Assembly: GCF_022346615.1 (NCBI RefSeq)
Contig: NZ_JAKRNS010000004.1
Location: 124,001 to 188,000 of the forward strand
Reading direction: 5' to 3'
Length of the DNA: 64,000 nucleotides
Source: Staphylococcus sp. ACRSN
Lineage (GTDB): Bacteria; Bacillota; Bacilli; Staphylococcales; Staphylococcaceae
Under the pieces are notes generated by a model. The model was not told the origin of the DNA and made no database searches. It saw only the letters and a list, made by a program, of their open reading frames with translations. Positions 8,505-19,599 of this stretch are shown piece after piece. Every line of letters begins with the position of its first letter. Positions within the stretch are counted from its first letter, which is position 1. The position numbers were made by a program, and so were the translations under genes.

Positions 8505-10853
8505 TTATTTTAATTCTGCAACGGTTACGCCAAAGCCACCTTCACTCGGCATACCATTCCTATATGATGCCACACTTTTATGTTGTTTTAAATGACTTTG
8601 AACACCTTTTTGTAAGGCACCTGTACCTTTTCCGTGTATAATGTAAACTTGTTCGTAATTGCTCAACACAGCTTGGTCTAAATATTGATCTACTGCAACC
8701 ATTGCCTCATCATATCTGTAACCTCTTAAATCAAGTTCCATTTTGACATCTTGTCTATTTTGGCGTCTTACCATTTTAGTTGGTTGCTCTTTTGTCTTTT
8801 TCGTTTTCTCTAAATCTTCTAATGGTAATTTCATTTTAATAATACCCATTTGGACAATTGCTTCACCACTATCAACAAGTTCTAAAACTTCACCTTTTTG
8901 ACCATAAGTGAGTACTTTAACTTCATCGCCCGCTTTGATTTCATCCCACTTTTGTTTTTGAACATTTTGCTTAATAGATGTAGCTTCATATTGATCATCA
9001 AGTTGTTTCTTTTTATCAATTAATTCGTGCTCTTTCACATCAGCACCTTTTTTGTCTCTTAATTCACGCAACTCTTTTAATATTTCATCTGCTTCTTTCG
9101 TAGCAGATTTCACACGTTGATTAGCTTTTTCTTTTGCTTGTTCTAACAATTGTTTTTCTTGATCTTGATAATTTTCATATTGCTTTGTTAAAGAATCATG
9201 CGTTTCTTGAGCTTCTCTTAATACTTGTTCTAATTCAATGCGTTGTTCATCAACACGCTTAGAATTATATTCAAGTGACGCAATCATTTCATTTATTTCT
9301 TGTTCGTCTTGGCCAATCATAGATTTAGCCTTTTGAATAACTTGAATATTTAAGCCCAATTTTTTTGAAATATCAAAAGCATTTGAACGACCTGGAACAC
9401 CCATTAGCAATTTATAAGTTGGACTTAAAGTATTCACGTCAAACTCTACACTTGCATTCATTACCCCTTGTCGATTATAGCTATATGCTTTTAATTCTGG
9501 ATAATGTGTTGTTGCCATAACCAATGAACCAATTTCCTGAACATGGTCTAATATACTCATAGCTAAAGCAGCACCCTCGCTTGGATCCGTACCTGCGCCT
9601 AATTCATCAAATAATATTAAACTATTGTTAGTTGCATCTTTTAATATTTCTACGATGTTTTTCATATGAGAAGAAAATGTTGATAAAGACTGCTCAATTG
9701 ATTGTTCATCACCAATATCACAATAAACATTCTCAAAAACACTTAATTTACTACCATCTAATGTAGGAATTAACAATCCAGATTGAGCCATCATAATGAT
9801 TAATCCTAATGTTTTTAATGTAACTGTTTTACCACCAGTATTCGGTCCTGTAATAATGACAGTTTCAATATCATCAGCAAACTCAATTGTATTTGCTACC
9901 ACAGTATCCTTATCGAGCAATGGATGAAATGCTTTTGGTAAATATACTGTGCGTTCCTCGGTAAATTCCGGTTTCGTACCTTTAATCGTTGTAGCATAAC
10001 GTGCTTTTGCTGTTAAAAAGTCAATTTGACCAATGATTGTTTCTGAAACTAAACAAGCATCTGATTCTTCTGCAACCATGTTCGTCAATTCAGTTAATAT
10101 TCTTTCACATTCAACTTTTTCATCATTACGCAAACGACTAATTTGATTATTCATCTCTACGATTGATGATGGCTCGATATATAATGTTTGGCCTGACGCG
10201 GATTGATCATGAACGATACCATTAAAGTCTTGTCGATATTCAGCTTTAACTGGAATTACATTACGTTCATTTCTTACAGTGACAATCGCATCTGACAATT
10301 TTTTTTGATTTGCTTGACTCTTAACAACCCTATCTAAATTTTGTTTGATACGTTGCGTAGTACTAGAAATCTTACTTCTAATACCTTGTAATTCATAACT
10401 TGCATTATCAAATAGGTCATAGGCATCACACTTTTGATGAATTTCTTGAAACAAATCATTTAATACAGGTAATTGTTCCATTCTATCATTTAAAATAGGA
10501 TATTTTATTTCTTCATCTTCTTCTAAGATACCATTATAAAATGTTTTGTATTGATTTTGAATTTGTATTAATCGTTTAATCGCATTTAACTCTCGAACAT
10601 TTAATACGCCACCAATGTTTGCTCTATGAAGCAATTGTGTAACTTGTGTTAATCCACTCAGACTTGGCATACGATGTTTATTATATATCTGCGCTATTTC
10701 ATCCGTTTCATTCATTTGAAGCTGCACTGTTTTAAAATCAGTAGCCGGATTCATTGCTTCTACTTTAGCCTTACCTATATCACTCATCGTTTCTTTTTCA
10801 ACGAGTGCTTTTATTTTATCGAATTCTAAGACATTTAATGACTTCTGTCTCAT
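8505..10853 (-). CDS. mutS2: Endonuclease MutS2
   Basis: MutS-family ATPase of 782 aa. MutS2 proteins are not part of mismatch repair; they act against homologous recombination intermediates and, in Bacillus, on collided ribosomes. The MutS core and clamp come first, then the Walker A GPNTGGKT near residue 335, Walker B ([16 protein letters not shown]), a coiled-coil region (about 510-630) rich in E, K and Q, and a C-terminal Smr nuclease domain with [11 protein letters not shown] and HGKGTGALQ. There are 9 nt between polX and mutS2, consistent with one transcript. Confidence 0.96.
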   Translation of the reverse strand: MRQKSLNVLEFDKIKALVEKETMSDIGKAKVEAMNPATDFKTVQLQMNETDEIAQIYNKHRMPSLSGLTQVTQLLHRANIGGVLNVRELNAIKRLIQIQNQYKTFYNGILEEDEEIKYPILNDRMEQLPVLNDLFQEIHQKCDAYDLFDNASYELQGIRSKISSTTQRIKQNLDRVVKSQANQKKLSDAIVTVRNERNVIPVKAEYRQDFNGIVHDQSASGQTLYIEPSSIVEMNNQISRLRNDEKVECERILTELTNMVAEESDACLVSETIIGQIDFLTAKARYATTIKGTKPEFTEERTVYLPKAFHPLLDKDTVVANTIEFADDIETVIITGPNTGGKTVTLKTLGLIIMMAQSGLLIPTLDGSKLSVFENVYCDIGDEQSIEQSLSTFSSHMKNIVEILKDATNNSLILFDELGAGTDPSEGAALAMSILDHVQEIGSLVMATTHYPELKAYSYNRQGVMNASVEFDVNTLSPTYKLLMGVPGRSNAFDISKKLGLNIQVIQKAKSMIGQDEQEINEMIASLEYNSKRVDEQRIELEQVLREAQETHDSLTKQYENYQDQEKQLLEQAKEKANQRVKSATKEADEILKELRELRDKKGADVKEHELIDKKKQLDDQYEATSIKQNVQKQKWDEIKAGDEVKVLTYGQKGEVLELVDSGEAIVQMGIIKMKLPLEDLEKTKKTKEQPTKMVRRQNRQDVKMELDLRGYRYDEAMVAVDQYLDQAVLSNYEQVYIIHGKGTGALQKGVQSHLKQHKSVASYRNGMPSEGGFGVTVAELK

Positions 10854-10862
10854 ACAATCCCT

Positions 10863-12575
10863 CTATTTCTTCATTTTAATATTGTTTTCAATCATCGATT
10901 TAAATGCTTCTCTTGACATAGTATTAATTACTCTATCTTTAGTCACAAATCCCTTTTGAGCCGTTGCAACACCATATTGCATGAATTCTAAGTGATCGGT
11001 ATGGTGTGCATCTGTATTGATAGTTAATTGGAGATTCGGATGTTTTTTTAACGTTTCAGCATTTAAATCTAAACGTTTAGGGTTAGCGTTAACCTCTAAT
11101 ATAGTATTAGTTTTTTCAGCTAATTCACAAAGTTGGTCAATATCAGGCTCATATCCCGGTCTTTTGCCAATGATTCGTCCGGTTGGATGTGCAATATGTC
11201 TTACATAAGGATTGTTGCATGCACTTTCTAATCGACGCATAATGTCTTCTTGTGGCTGATTAAAACTTTGGTGAATTGCAGCAATAACATAATCTAATTG
11301 TTTTAAAATATCATCTTCATAATCAAGACTACCATCTGGTAATATATCCATTTCGATACCAGAATAAATATCTATTTCATTGTATTTTTCATTTAACTTT
11401 TTAATTTCTTCATTTTGACGTAATAAACGCTCAACAGATAATCCATTTGCTACTTTTAAACTTTGTGAATGATCAGTAATAACCATGAATTCATAACCTT
11501 TAGCAATATTTGCCTTAATCATATCTTCAATACTGAATGCACCGTCACTATAAGTAGTATGCATATGCAAATCGCCTTTGATATCGTTAATTTGAATTAT
11601 ATTCATTAAATCTTTATCAAATTCACTACCATCTTCACGCATTGCGGGATTTATCCAATCAACATTAAAATGATGATAAATTTCATCTTCACTTTGATAT
11701 TGAATTAGTTTTCCATCTGAAGATTCAATGCCATATTCACTGACCTTTTCGCCCTTTTCTTTTGCTAATTGGCGAATACGAATATTATGGTCTTTAGAGC
11801 CTGTAAAATGTTGTAATGTGTGATAAAAAGCTGCAGGCTCAATTAATCTAAAATCCACGCCAATTGTTTCATCATCATACTCAAGTTCTAAAGATACTTT
11901 TGTAGTGCCTACTGCCACATCTTTAACCTTATTTGGGAGTTTTAACAATGCTTCTTGTACTTGAATAGGCGAATCGGTACTGATAATATAGTCTAAATCT
12001 TTACTCATTTCCTTAAAACGTCTAAAACTGCCTGCAACCTCATATTTTTCAATTTCAGGAATAGTGGCCAAATAATCTTTAACCACATTATTTAAACCTC
12101 TCATTTGGTCTATAGGATATTTATCCTTTTTTGCGCCTAATGCTTTAACAGCATCCAGTATATTTTGCTCTGTTTTTTTGGCAAAGCCGCTTAAGGCACT
12201 GACTTCACCATTTTCACAAGCTTGTTGTAATGACTCTTTACTATCAATATTTAACTCTTTATATAGTTTGGCAATTTTTTTACTGCCTAACCCTTGAATT
12301 TTCATTAAGGGAATAAGACCTTCAGGCACTTCTTCCTTTAATGCGTCTAAAGTAGACGTAGTTCCTTGGTGTCTATATTCATTAATAACTTCCCCTACAC
12401 CTTTACCAATACCTTTTAATTCAGTTACATCTTCAATTTCATCTAATGGGCGTTCATCAATCTCTAAACTTTGCGCCGCTTTTCTATACGCCGAAACTTT
12501 AAATGTATTTTCTCCTTTTAGTTCCATATAAATCGCGATTTTTTCTAATAATTGAATAATATCTTTTTTCGTCAT
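10863..12575 (-). CDS. polX: DNA polymerase X family protein with PHP domain
   Basis: Repair polymerase of 570 aa, the length of Bacillus PolX. The N-terminal half has helix-hairpin-helix motifs (ELKGIGKGVGEVI, KIQGLGSKKIAKLY) and the polymerase-beta nucleotidyltransferase core (GSFRRFKEMSKDLDYII, whose DLD carries catalytic aspartates). The C-terminal PHP domain begins at DLHMHTTYSDG near residue 335 and continues with HSQSLKVANGL and NTDAHHTDH; it supplies 3'-5' exonuclease and AP-endonuclease activity in the family. I set the start at 12575, with GGAG 8 nt upstream, rather than the upstream in-frame codon at 12602. Confidence 0.95.
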   Translation of the reverse strand: MTKKDIIQLLEKIAIYMELKGENTFKVSAYRKAAQSLEIDERPLDEIEDVTELKGIGKGVGEVINEYRHQGTTSTLDALKEEVPEGLIPLMKIQGLGSKKIAKLYKELNIDSKESLQQACENGEVSALSGFAKKTEQNILDAVKALGAKKDKYPIDQMRGLNNVVKDYLATIPEIEKYEVAGSFRRFKEMSKDLDYIISTDSPIQVQEALLKLPNKVKDVAVGTTKVSLELEYDDETIGVDFRLIEPAAFYHTLQHFTGSKDHNIRIRQLAKEKGEKVSEYGIESSDGKLIQYQSEDEIYHHFNVDWINPAMREDGSEFDKDLMNIIQINDIKGDLHMHTTYSDGAFSIEDMIKANIAKGYEFMVITDHSQSLKVANGLSVERLLRQNEEIKKLNEKYNEIDIYSGIEMDILPDGSLDYEDDILKQLDYVIAAIHQSFNQPQEDIMRRLESACNNPYVRHIAHPTGRIIGKRPGYEPDIDQLCELAEKTNTILEVNANPKRLDLNAETLKKHPNLQLTINTDAHHTDHLEFMQYGVATAQKGFVTKDRVINTMSREAFKSMIENNIKMKK

Positions 12576-12694
12576 TACCTTCACTCCATAAAAAAAGACC
12601 AAGACAAGTTACCATTGCTAATTCAACAGTAAATCGGTTGTGCCCTGACCTCCTATATTTTAATAATGCATTATATGTTTAATTGTTGGAAATT

Positions 12695-13216
12695 TTATAT
12701 ATTGATCACAAACGTGGATATAAACGGAATGTGTGAAATAAATACTTTCGCTACCAAGGATTGTGATAATTGTGTTTGAATGATTTCTAAAGGATACAAT
12801 GCCATCGCATAAATTAAGGTTGTGCAAATTATCAAAGATGACAAGATACTTATAAGAACACCAACCAAACGACTCACTAAAAACAACTTTTTGTATTTAA
12901 TTATATTATCAAAGCTACCTATTATAGCATAACAAAGTACCTTCGTAATGGTTGCTACAATTAGGAATGCGATAATATGATCAAATCGTAACTGTAGATT
13001 ATCAAATTGAAAGGCGTAATGCATATCATAAGCTCGCGTTTTAGGAAATGGTATAAATAGTTCTAAGTACTGTGATAACTGTAAGTAGAGCTTTTGTGAA
13101 ATAAATAAAGATAAGATTGTTGCACTAAAATGCAATACACTTAACCAAATACCTCTTCTAAAACCAATCATGCCTATGTATAAAAAAATGATAATGATTA
13201 GTATATCAATTAACAT
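12695..13216 (-). CDS. CvpA family membrane protein
   Basis: Protein of 173 aa with about four hydrophobic helices (near 3-20, 24-42, 75-98 and 110-145), matching the CvpA/colicin V production family. Its biochemical role is not settled, although the family has links to envelope stress. The start overlaps the zapA stop by one base (TAATG), and polX follows 119 nt downstream, the same neighbourhood as in other staphylococci and Bacillus (yshA-yshB-polX). Confidence 0.88.
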   Translation of the reverse strand: MLIDILIIIIFLYIGMIGFRRGIWLSVLHFSATILSLFISQKLYLQLSQYLELFIPFPKTRAYDMHYAFQFDNLQLRFDHIIAFLIVATITKVLCYAIIGSFDNIIKYKKLFLVSRLVGVLISILSSLIICTTLIYAMALYPLEIIQTQLSQSLVAKVFISHIPFISTFVINI

Positions 13217-13482
13217 TACTCTTCACTATTTTTTAGTTGTTTGATTTCCTGTTGCAAGCGATAATTTTCTTCTTCTAATTGTACCTTTTCATGCATAATA
13301 TTAACAGCTGTTAATATTGCTTTTCTTGTAGTATCTAATCCTGTACTTTTTCTACCAAGTGTTTTAAGTTGTTCATCCACCAAATGTGCAACATAGCGGA
13401 TATGCTCCGGATTATCTTCCCCTACTATTGTATAATGTTGATCATTTATCGTTACGTTTATCCTATTTTTGAATTCGCCCAT
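13216..13482 (-). CDS. zapA: Cell division protein ZapA
   Basis: FtsZ-ring associated protein of 88 aa. The N-terminal beta-rich part (RINVTINDQHYTIVGEDNPE) and the C-terminal coiled coil (roughly 50-88, heptad-like L/I spacing with EEENYRLQQEIKQL) are typical of ZapA. It promotes bundling of FtsZ protofilaments. First gene of the block that runs to trxA, divergent from rnhC. Confidence 0.93.
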   Translation of the reverse strand: MGEFKNRINVTINDQHYTIVGEDNPEHIRYVAHLVDEQLKTLGRKSTGLDTTRKAILTAVNIMHEKVQLEEENYRLQQEIKQLKNSEE

Positions 13483-13790
13483 AGTATAACTCCTGACTTA
13501 TAATAAATTTCCGAATAATATTTTGCTTAACATATAACTTTCCATATTTGTAATTTAGAATATTTATCACGAACCATTATACACGACTAAATATTATTTT
13601 GTAAGAGGTGTGATTTGTTATATTTGAAAAATTTTATAGTTCCTAGATTTTAAATAAATTTAGAACATTTAGCATGACACTTATAATTCAAAGCAGTACT
13701 TATTGTTGTTGGGTAGTGCTTAAGTTTATTACTATGGTATGATGAACTCTGTTAACTGTTAAAGTAATTCGAAAAAAGAGAGGCAAGCAA
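13483..13790. other. Divergent zapA/rnhC promoter region
   Basis: About 300 nt of AT-rich DNA between two divergent genes, expected to hold both promoters. The rnhC ribosome site (AGAGAGG) is near 13778. No coding sequence or strong inverted repeat is seen. Confidence 0.5.
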
Positions 13791-14720
13791 ATGTCAAATG
13801 TTGTACATAAACTAACAAATCATGAAATCCAACAATTAATGTCAAAAATTAACTGTGATACTGGTAAATTGCCACAAGGAATGAAGGCTAAAGCAAAATA
13901 TAAAAACACTTCAATTTCAATATATAATTCAAATAAAGTGATGTTCCAAGGAAAGGAAGCTGTAGCTGTAGCAGATCAATTACTTCCACAACACGCTAAT
14001 AATCAATCAACACCTAAAAAATCAACTAAACAAACTTCGATAAACTATAATCAATATCAGTGTATAGGCAGTGATGAAGCTGGTAGTGGTGATTATTTCG
14101 GTCCATTAACCGTATGTGCCGCTTATGTTTCTAAGAAGAATGTACAAGTATTAAAAGAACTCGGTGTTGACGATTCAAAGAAACTAACAGATAAAAAAAT
14201 TGTCGAACTTGCTGAGCAAATCGTTACATTTATACCCCATTCATTACTTACGATGCATAATGAAAAATACAATGACAGACAACTTGCCGGCTGGTCACAA
14301 GTTAAAATGAAAGCTGTATTACACAACGAAGCAATAAAAAATGTTGTTAATAAAATTGATACTACTGAACTAGACTATATTGTAATTGACCAATTTGCCG
14401 AACGCGGTGTGTATACGCGTTATGCATTAAGTGAACTACCATTAAGTGACAAAACTAAATTTGAAACAAAAGGCGAGTCTAAGTCCATTGCAATTGCAGC
14501 TGCAAGTATAATTTCACGTTATGCTTTCGTTAAACATATGGATCAAATTTCAATTGAAGCAAAACGTGAAATTCCTAAAGGTGCGAGCAATAAGGTAGAT
14601 TTAGCTGCTGCAAAAATCATCGAAAAAAAAGGAATAGCGTTTCTGGACTCTATTTCTAAAAAGCACTTTGCCAATCGAAAAAAAGCACAAGCCCTCGTTG
14701 ATAAAAAGCATCGATCTTAA
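13791..14720 (+). CDS. rnhC: Ribonuclease HIII
   Basis: Removes RNA from RNA-DNA hybrids and counters R-loops. The N-terminal TBP-like substrate-binding domain (about 1-85) precedes the RNase HII/HIII catalytic core, whose first acidic pair D95/E96 is in [13 protein letters not shown]. The downstream motifs [24 protein letters not shown] and [17 protein letters not shown] complete the site. At 309 aa it is the usual RNase HIII size and distinct from RNase HII. It is a single gene, convergent with pheST, with which it shares a bidirectional terminator. Confidence 0.96.
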   Translation: MSNVVHKLTNHEIQQLMSKINCDTGKLPQGMKAKAKYKNTSISIYNSNKVMFQGKEAVAVADQLLPQHANNQSTPKKSTKQTSINYNQYQCIGSDEAGSGDYFGPLTVCAAYVSKKNVQVLKELGVDDSKKLTDKKIVELAEQIVTFIPHSLLTMHNEKYNDRQLAGWSQVKMKAVLHNEAIKNVVNKIDTTELDYIVIDQFAERGVYTRYALSELPLSDKTKFETKGESKSIAIAAASIISRYAFVKHMDQISIEAKREIPKGASNKVDLAAAKIIEKKGIAFLDSISKKHFANRKKAQALVDKKHRS

Positions 14721-14906
14721 CATGTTTGTCGTAATACAATATTCAATTCATAGTAAACATTTTATACATTTCAGTATTTACCAAACAAAGTGAACTCAAC
14801 CATTAATATAATTTTCAATGCTATTATGTCAAACGCGCTAAATAAATCAGTATGTTTCAATTGAGATATATTACTTTGTTTTTTATAATTCTCGTAATTT
14901 AAAAAC

Positions 14907-14956
14907 AAAAAGAATTACTTTCCCTATTTAAAGCATATGGGAAAGTAATTCTTTTT
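14907..14956. terminator. Bidirectional terminator between rnhC and pheT
   Basis: Perfect 18-bp arms (14907-14924 and 14939-14956) with A and T tracts at the two ends, so it can serve both convergent units. The rest of the 317-nt gap shows nothing else. Confidence 0.9.
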
Positions 14957-15037
14957 TTATTGATTATTAAACTACATTTATAAGTTATATAGTTAATTAT
15001 TATAACTATTTAATACACAACTGCTAAATCAATTTTA

Positions 15038-17440
15038 TTATCTTATTGTTGCACCTTTTTGTTGTAATGCAGCTAAGATATCTTCATGTACCGCATTTAC
15101 TTTATCATCAGTTAATGTTTGTTCAACATCTAAATATGACAATCTAATTGCAATTGATTTTTCATCCTCTGCAACATGTTCACCTTCATAAACATCGAAT
15201 ACTTCTGCATTTTGTAATATATTGCCACCATGTGCTTCAATTACTTTAACAAGTGTTGCTGATGGCACATCACGATTTATAACTAATGCAATATCTCTTG
15301 AAACACCAGGGAATCTTGGAATTGGACGATAATTAATATATCCTACTGAAATAGCCATCAATTTATCGTAGTTCAATTCAAATACATAAGTTCGTTTTAA
15401 ATCATAGTCTTTCTCAACTTTTGGATGTAATTCTCCTACAAAGCCAATTGTTTCCTCGTTAAGCTTAACAATTGCAGTTCTACCAGGATGTAGACCTGTA
15501 ACTTCTCCCGCTTCATATTCAAATTGTATATCTAATTTTTCTGCAATACGATCCACAATACCTTTTGCAATAAAGAAGTCTATTTCTTCTTTTTTACCTT
15601 GCCAAGTATTAACAGTATAATCTCCAGTTAAGATACCACTTAGATATTCAACTTCATCCGGTAATTCACCTTCTCCATTGCCATAAAAAACATTACCTAA
15701 TTCATAGAGTCGTACGTCATTATTTTTACGTGCTACATTATAGGCTGCTGCATCAATTAAATGAGGAATTAGACTTTGTCTTAATGTAGAATGAGCCTCA
15801 CTCATAGGCATTAACAAACTAATAGTAGAACGAGACTCAAGTGCAAAATCTTGCGCTCTTGCTTTATCGACTAATGAATAATTAATTGCCTGACTCAAAC
15901 CTGAACCTTCTAACGTTTCTTTTACAATTCGAGATTTAGCTTGTCTATCACTCAATGCGCCATTTGTAACATGCTCAAAAACTGGTAATGTTGATGGAAT
16001 TTCATCATAACCATAAATTCTAGCAATTTCTTCAATTAAATCTTCTTTAATTGTAATATCTTTACGTCTAGATGGTACCATAACAGTTAATTCATTGTTG
16101 TTGTTAGTCGTTTCAAATCCAAGTTGTACAAAAATAGATTCAATCTCTTCAGCAGACAACTCAAAGCCAATAGTATTATTCACTTTATCAACAGAGATAC
16201 TAATCGGTGTTACAAATTCACCTAAGTCACCTTGAGCAACATTGCCAGATAAAACCTGTCCATTGGCATAAGTTTGTAATAAATAACAAGCTCGATCAAC
16301 AGCCTCATCTACAAATTCTGTAGCTATACCTTTTTCAAAGCGACTAGATGCTTCACTTCTTAAATTTAATCTTCTCGATGTATGACGAATTGATACAGGA
16401 TCGAAAATCGCACCTTCAATTACTACATTCTTAGTGGATTCCTTAACTTCTGAAAAATCGCCACCCATTACACCAGCAATCGCAATTGGAACTTCACCAT
16501 TTGTAATCACGATATCAGATGCTAATAATGATCTTTCCTGATTATCTAAGGTTGTCATCTTTTCATTTTCATAAGCTTGACGCACTTCAATATTATCTGA
16601 ACCAATTTGCTCTTGGTCAAACATGTGTAGTGGTTGACCATATTCTAATAATACGTAATTTGAAATATCTACTACATTATTAATCGGTCTGATACCTGCT
16701 TTAATTAATCTCATTTGCATCCATTCAGGTGACGGCGCAATTGTTACATCTTTAACAATGCGTGCACTATAATATGGAACTTTATCATTATCTTGAACTT
16801 TCACTGACAATTCATCTGCAGCTTTTTGTGACAATGTTTCTGTTTGTGTCGTTGGTTTATTCATTGCTACGTTGTATAATGCAGCAACTTCATATGCTGT
16901 ACCTACCATACTTAATGCATCTGCTCTATTTGGTGTAAGGTCGAACTCCATTACTTGATCATCTAAATATAAAGCCTTAAGTGCGTCCGTGCCCGGTTCC
17001 ACATCAGTAGAAAATACATAAATTCCATTTTCTGAATCTTTAGGCACTAAGTTAGTAGATAGACCTAACTCTTGTAAAGAACAAATCATACCTTCTGAAC
17101 GTTCACCACGTAATTTCGCTCTTTTAATCTTTATACCACCTGGTAATCTACCGCCTACTGTTGCAACGATTACCGTTTGCCCAGCATCTACATTTGGCGC
17201 GCCACATACAATTTGTACCGCTTCAGCTTCACCAATGTCTACCTGACAAATATTGAGCTTATCTGCATCTGGATGTGGTGCAATTGCTTTAATTTTACCA
17301 ACAACTAATTTTTTAATTTCCTTTGTATAATCAATGATGTCATCTACTTCGATACCCGTACGTGTAATTTTTTCTGCTAATTCGTTAACTGGTTGGTTAA
17401 TTTCAACATATGTTTCTAACCATTCTTTAGAAATAAACAT
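15038..17440 (-). CDS. pheT: Phenylalanyl-tRNA synthetase beta subunit
   Basis: Beta subunit of the alpha2-beta2 synthetase charging tRNA-Phe. It has an EMAPII-like tRNA-binding domain (about 39-155), the B3/B4 editing region, B5, the inactive synthetase-like core and a C-terminal FDX-ACB anticodon-binding domain (about 707-800, YRPIPRFPGVSRDIALVI). The 800-residue length is standard. The start overlaps the pheS stop by one base (TAATG), so expression is coupled and controlled by the T-box leader upstream of pheS. Confidence 0.97.
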   Translation of the reverse strand: MFISKEWLETYVEINQPVNELAEKITRTGIEVDDIIDYTKEIKKLVVGKIKAIAPHPDADKLNICQVDIGEAEAVQIVCGAPNVDAGQTVIVATVGGRLPGGIKIKRAKLRGERSEGMICSLQELGLSTNLVPKDSENGIYVFSTDVEPGTDALKALYLDDQVMEFDLTPNRADALSMVGTAYEVAALYNVAMNKPTTQTETLSQKAADELSVKVQDNDKVPYYSARIVKDVTIAPSPEWMQMRLIKAGIRPINNVVDISNYVLLEYGQPLHMFDQEQIGSDNIEVRQAYENEKMTTLDNQERSLLASDIVITNGEVPIAIAGVMGGDFSEVKESTKNVVIEGAIFDPVSIRHTSRRLNLRSEASSRFEKGIATEFVDEAVDRACYLLQTYANGQVLSGNVAQGDLGEFVTPISISVDKVNNTIGFELSAEEIESIFVQLGFETTNNNNELTVMVPSRRKDITIKEDLIEEIARIYGYDEIPSTLPVFEHVTNGALSDRQAKSRIVKETLEGSGLSQAINYSLVDKARAQDFALESRSTISLLMPMSEAHSTLRQSLIPHLIDAAAYNVARKNNDVRLYELGNVFYGNGEGELPDEVEYLSGILTGDYTVNTWQGKKEEIDFFIAKGIVDRIAEKLDIQFEYEAGEVTGLHPGRTAIVKLNEETIGFVGELHPKVEKDYDLKRTYVFELNYDKLMAISVGYINYRPIPRFPGVSRDIALVINRDVPSATLVKVIEAHGGNILQNAEVFDVYEGEHVAEDEKSIAIRLSYLDVEQTLTDDKVNAVHEDILAALQQKGATIR

Positions 17441-18498
17441 TATTTTTCACCTCTATCTTCTACTGCTTTAAATTGATTTAAGAATCTTACATCATTGGTA
17501 TAGAAATGACGGATATCTTCAATGCCATATTTTAACATTGCAATTCTATCGGGACCCATACCAAACGCAAATCCCGAATACTTATTTGAATCGAAGCCAG
17601 CTTTTTCAAGGACGTTCGGGTGAACCATACCTGCACCTAAGATTTCAATCCATCCTGTTTGTTTACATACATTACAGCCTGAACCACCACACTTGAAACA
17701 TGACACATCTACTTCAACAGATGGTTCTGTAAATGGGAAATAGCTTGGTCTCAGACGAATTTCACGATCTTCGCCAAATAATTGTTTAGCCAATAACTCT
17801 AATGTACCTTTTAAATCACTCATCTTAATATTCTCATCTACAACTAAGCCTTCAATTTGAGTAAATTGATGACTGTGTGTCGCATCATCTGAATCACGAC
17901 GGTATACTTTACCAGGGCATAATATTTTAACCGGACCTTCACCTTCACGTTGTTCCATCGTTCTCGCTTGTACTGGAGATGTATGGGTACGCATAAGTAT
18001 CTCATCTGTAATATAGAAGCTATCTTGCATATCTCTTGCAGGATGAGATTTCGGTAAATTTAAAGCTTCAAAGTTATAATAATCTTGTTCAACTTCAAAA
18101 CCATCTACAATCTCATAACCTAAACCTAAAAAGAGATCTTCGATTTCCTCAACTGTACGCGTTAAAGGATGTTTTGCGCCGATAGACATTTTTCTACTTG
18201 GTAATGTCACATCAATTTTTTCAGCCTTTAATTGTCGCTCTAATTCTTCATTCGCTAAAAGTTCACGACGTGATTCTATTTCACCTTCGATTGCTTGTCT
18301 AACTTCATTGACTTGTTGTCCGTATGCAGGCTTTTCTTCATTAGGTAAATCTTTCATGTGTTTCATTAAACCAGTTACAGAACCTTTTTTGCCTAAGTAC
18401 TTCACTTTTACATCTTGTAATTCTTTTTCATTTTTTACTTCATTTATATCTACTAATGCCTGCTGTTTAATTTCAGTCATCGCTTCAGTTTGTGCCAT
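17440..18498 (-). CDS. pheS: Phenylalanyl-tRNA synthetase alpha subunit
   Basis: Catalytic class II synthetase subunit, 352 aa. An N-terminal coiled coil (about 1-85) binds tRNA. The class II motifs are visible: [11 protein letters not shown] (motif 1 area), a motif 2 region with [21 protein letters not shown], and motif 3 [14 protein letters not shown] near the C-terminus. Cysteines [17 protein letters not shown] could bind a metal, a variation seen in some firmicutes. It is preceded by a T-box leader and coupled to pheT. Confidence 0.97.
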   Translation of the reverse strand: MAQTEAMTEIKQQALVDINEVKNEKELQDVKVKYLGKKGSVTGLMKHMKDLPNEEKPAYGQQVNEVRQAIEGEIESRRELLANEELERQLKAEKIDVTLPSRKMSIGAKHPLTRTVEEIEDLFLGLGYEIVDGFEVEQDYYNFEALNLPKSHPARDMQDSFYITDEILMRTHTSPVQARTMEQREGEGPVKILCPGKVYRRDSDDATHSHQFTQIEGLVVDENIKMSDLKGTLELLAKQLFGEDREIRLRPSYFPFTEPSVEVDVSCFKCGGSGCNVCKQTGWIEILGAGMVHPNVLEKAGFDSNKYSGFAFGMGPDRIAMLKYGIEDIRHFYTNDVRFLNQFKAVEDRGEK

Positions 18499-18555
18499 GA
18501 TTTAACCTCCATTTGTTTATTGTCTTGTTAAGTAAATCCAATAAAAATATAAAAA

Positions 18556-18800
18556 AAGACTTTCATCCCGTTGAAACTGGGACGAAAGCCTTCCGTGGTA
18601 CCACCCAAATTTATGCATAAGCATACACTTGTATTTATTGATAACGGAGTAATTTCCGACTTAAATCTCTTTAAGTAACCAAAAAGGTGAAAAAAACTAA
18701 ATATAGCGATATATCTTTCAGTCTATGGATATATTCCCTTTTACTACTACATCTTTTAGTTTACGTCTTTTTATTGGTTCGTATTCTACTTTTTAACATT
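18556..18800 (-). promoter_or_regulatory. T-box riboswitch leader of pheST
   Basis: On the minus strand upstream of pheS lies the T-box core GGGTGGTACCACGG (18593-18606), which pairs with the uncharged tRNA acceptor end. It is followed by a terminator stem (about 18559-18591, CTTTCGTCCC with GGGATGAAAG) and a T run. The 5' boundary is approximate. I expect a Phe (TTC/TTT) specifier in stem I but did not resolve it. Uncharged tRNA-Phe should favour readthrough into pheST. Confidence 0.93.
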
Positions 18801-18832
18801 AATTTTATTATATACGATTTTCATTTAAAGGG

Positions 18833-19573
18833 TCAACCTTTCAAATGATAAATTAGAATACTTCCGGCAATGGCTACATTTAAACTCTCTGCTTTGCCAT
18901 AGATTGGTATCGTTAGATTTTGAGTAGTTTGATCCAACAATTGTTGTGATACACCTTCACCTTCATTACCTAATAATAAAGCAAAATTTTCTTTAGGTTT
19001 CACTTCATGATACGAAACTGCATCTTCTAATGCTGTTCCGTATACCGTACCGTCAAATGTATCAATAAAATCACTTAAGGATTCAGTAACAATTGGTAAG
19101 TGGAATACACTTCCTTGACTAGCTCTTAATACTTTATCTTGATATGGATCTGCAGTTCCTTTTTCTAAGACAATTAAATCAATTCCTGCTGCATCAGCAG
19201 TACGAATTAAGGTACCAAGATTCCCTGGATCTTGTATACGATCAATCAACAACACCTGTTTTGCAGCAGTCGTTTCATAATTAGGTTTCTCAATTACAGC
19301 AAAAAAACCTTGTGGCGTAACAGTTCCTGATAATGCTTCTGCTACTTTTAAATTTATTTCAAAAGCTTCTTCGGCGTAATCAATAAGTTCATTACCAATT
19401 CTAGACGTATCTACGATAAACAATTGTTTAATCTTCAACTGACTTTGAAAAGCTTCTTCAATAAGATGATATCCTTCGATAAGTGCTTGGCCAGTTTTGT
19501 CTCTGTCTTTTTTCTTTTTTAGTTTATTTGCATTTTTAACTTTACTATTTTGTGCGGACGTAATCATTTCCAT
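18833..19573 (-). CDS. TrmH/SpoU-family RNA 2'-O-methyltransferase
   Basis: SPOUT-class methyltransferase of 246 aa. The N-terminal substrate-binding domain (about 1-95) precedes the SpoU fold with the three knot motifs DRIQDPGNLGTLIRTADAAG, LLLGNEGEGVS and LTIPIYGKAESLNVAIAGSI near the C-terminus. The RNA target (23S rRNA or tRNA) cannot be told from sequence. It is 26 nt after the M23-like gene and 334 nt upstream of pheS, with the T-box leader between. Confidence 0.92.
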   Translation of the reverse strand: MEMITSAQNSKVKNANKLKKKKDRDKTGQALIEGYHLIEEAFQSQLKIKQLFIVDTSRIGNELIDYAEEAFEINLKVAEALSGTVTPQGFFAVIEKPNYETTAAKQVLLIDRIQDPGNLGTLIRTADAAGIDLIVLEKGTADPYQDKVLRASQGSVFHLPIVTESLSDFIDTFDGTVYGTALEDAVSYHEVKPKENFALLLGNEGEGVSQQLLDQTTQNLTIPIYGKAESLNVAIAGSILIYHLKG

Positions 19574-19599
19574 AGCATAGCCTCTTTATTTTCATATTT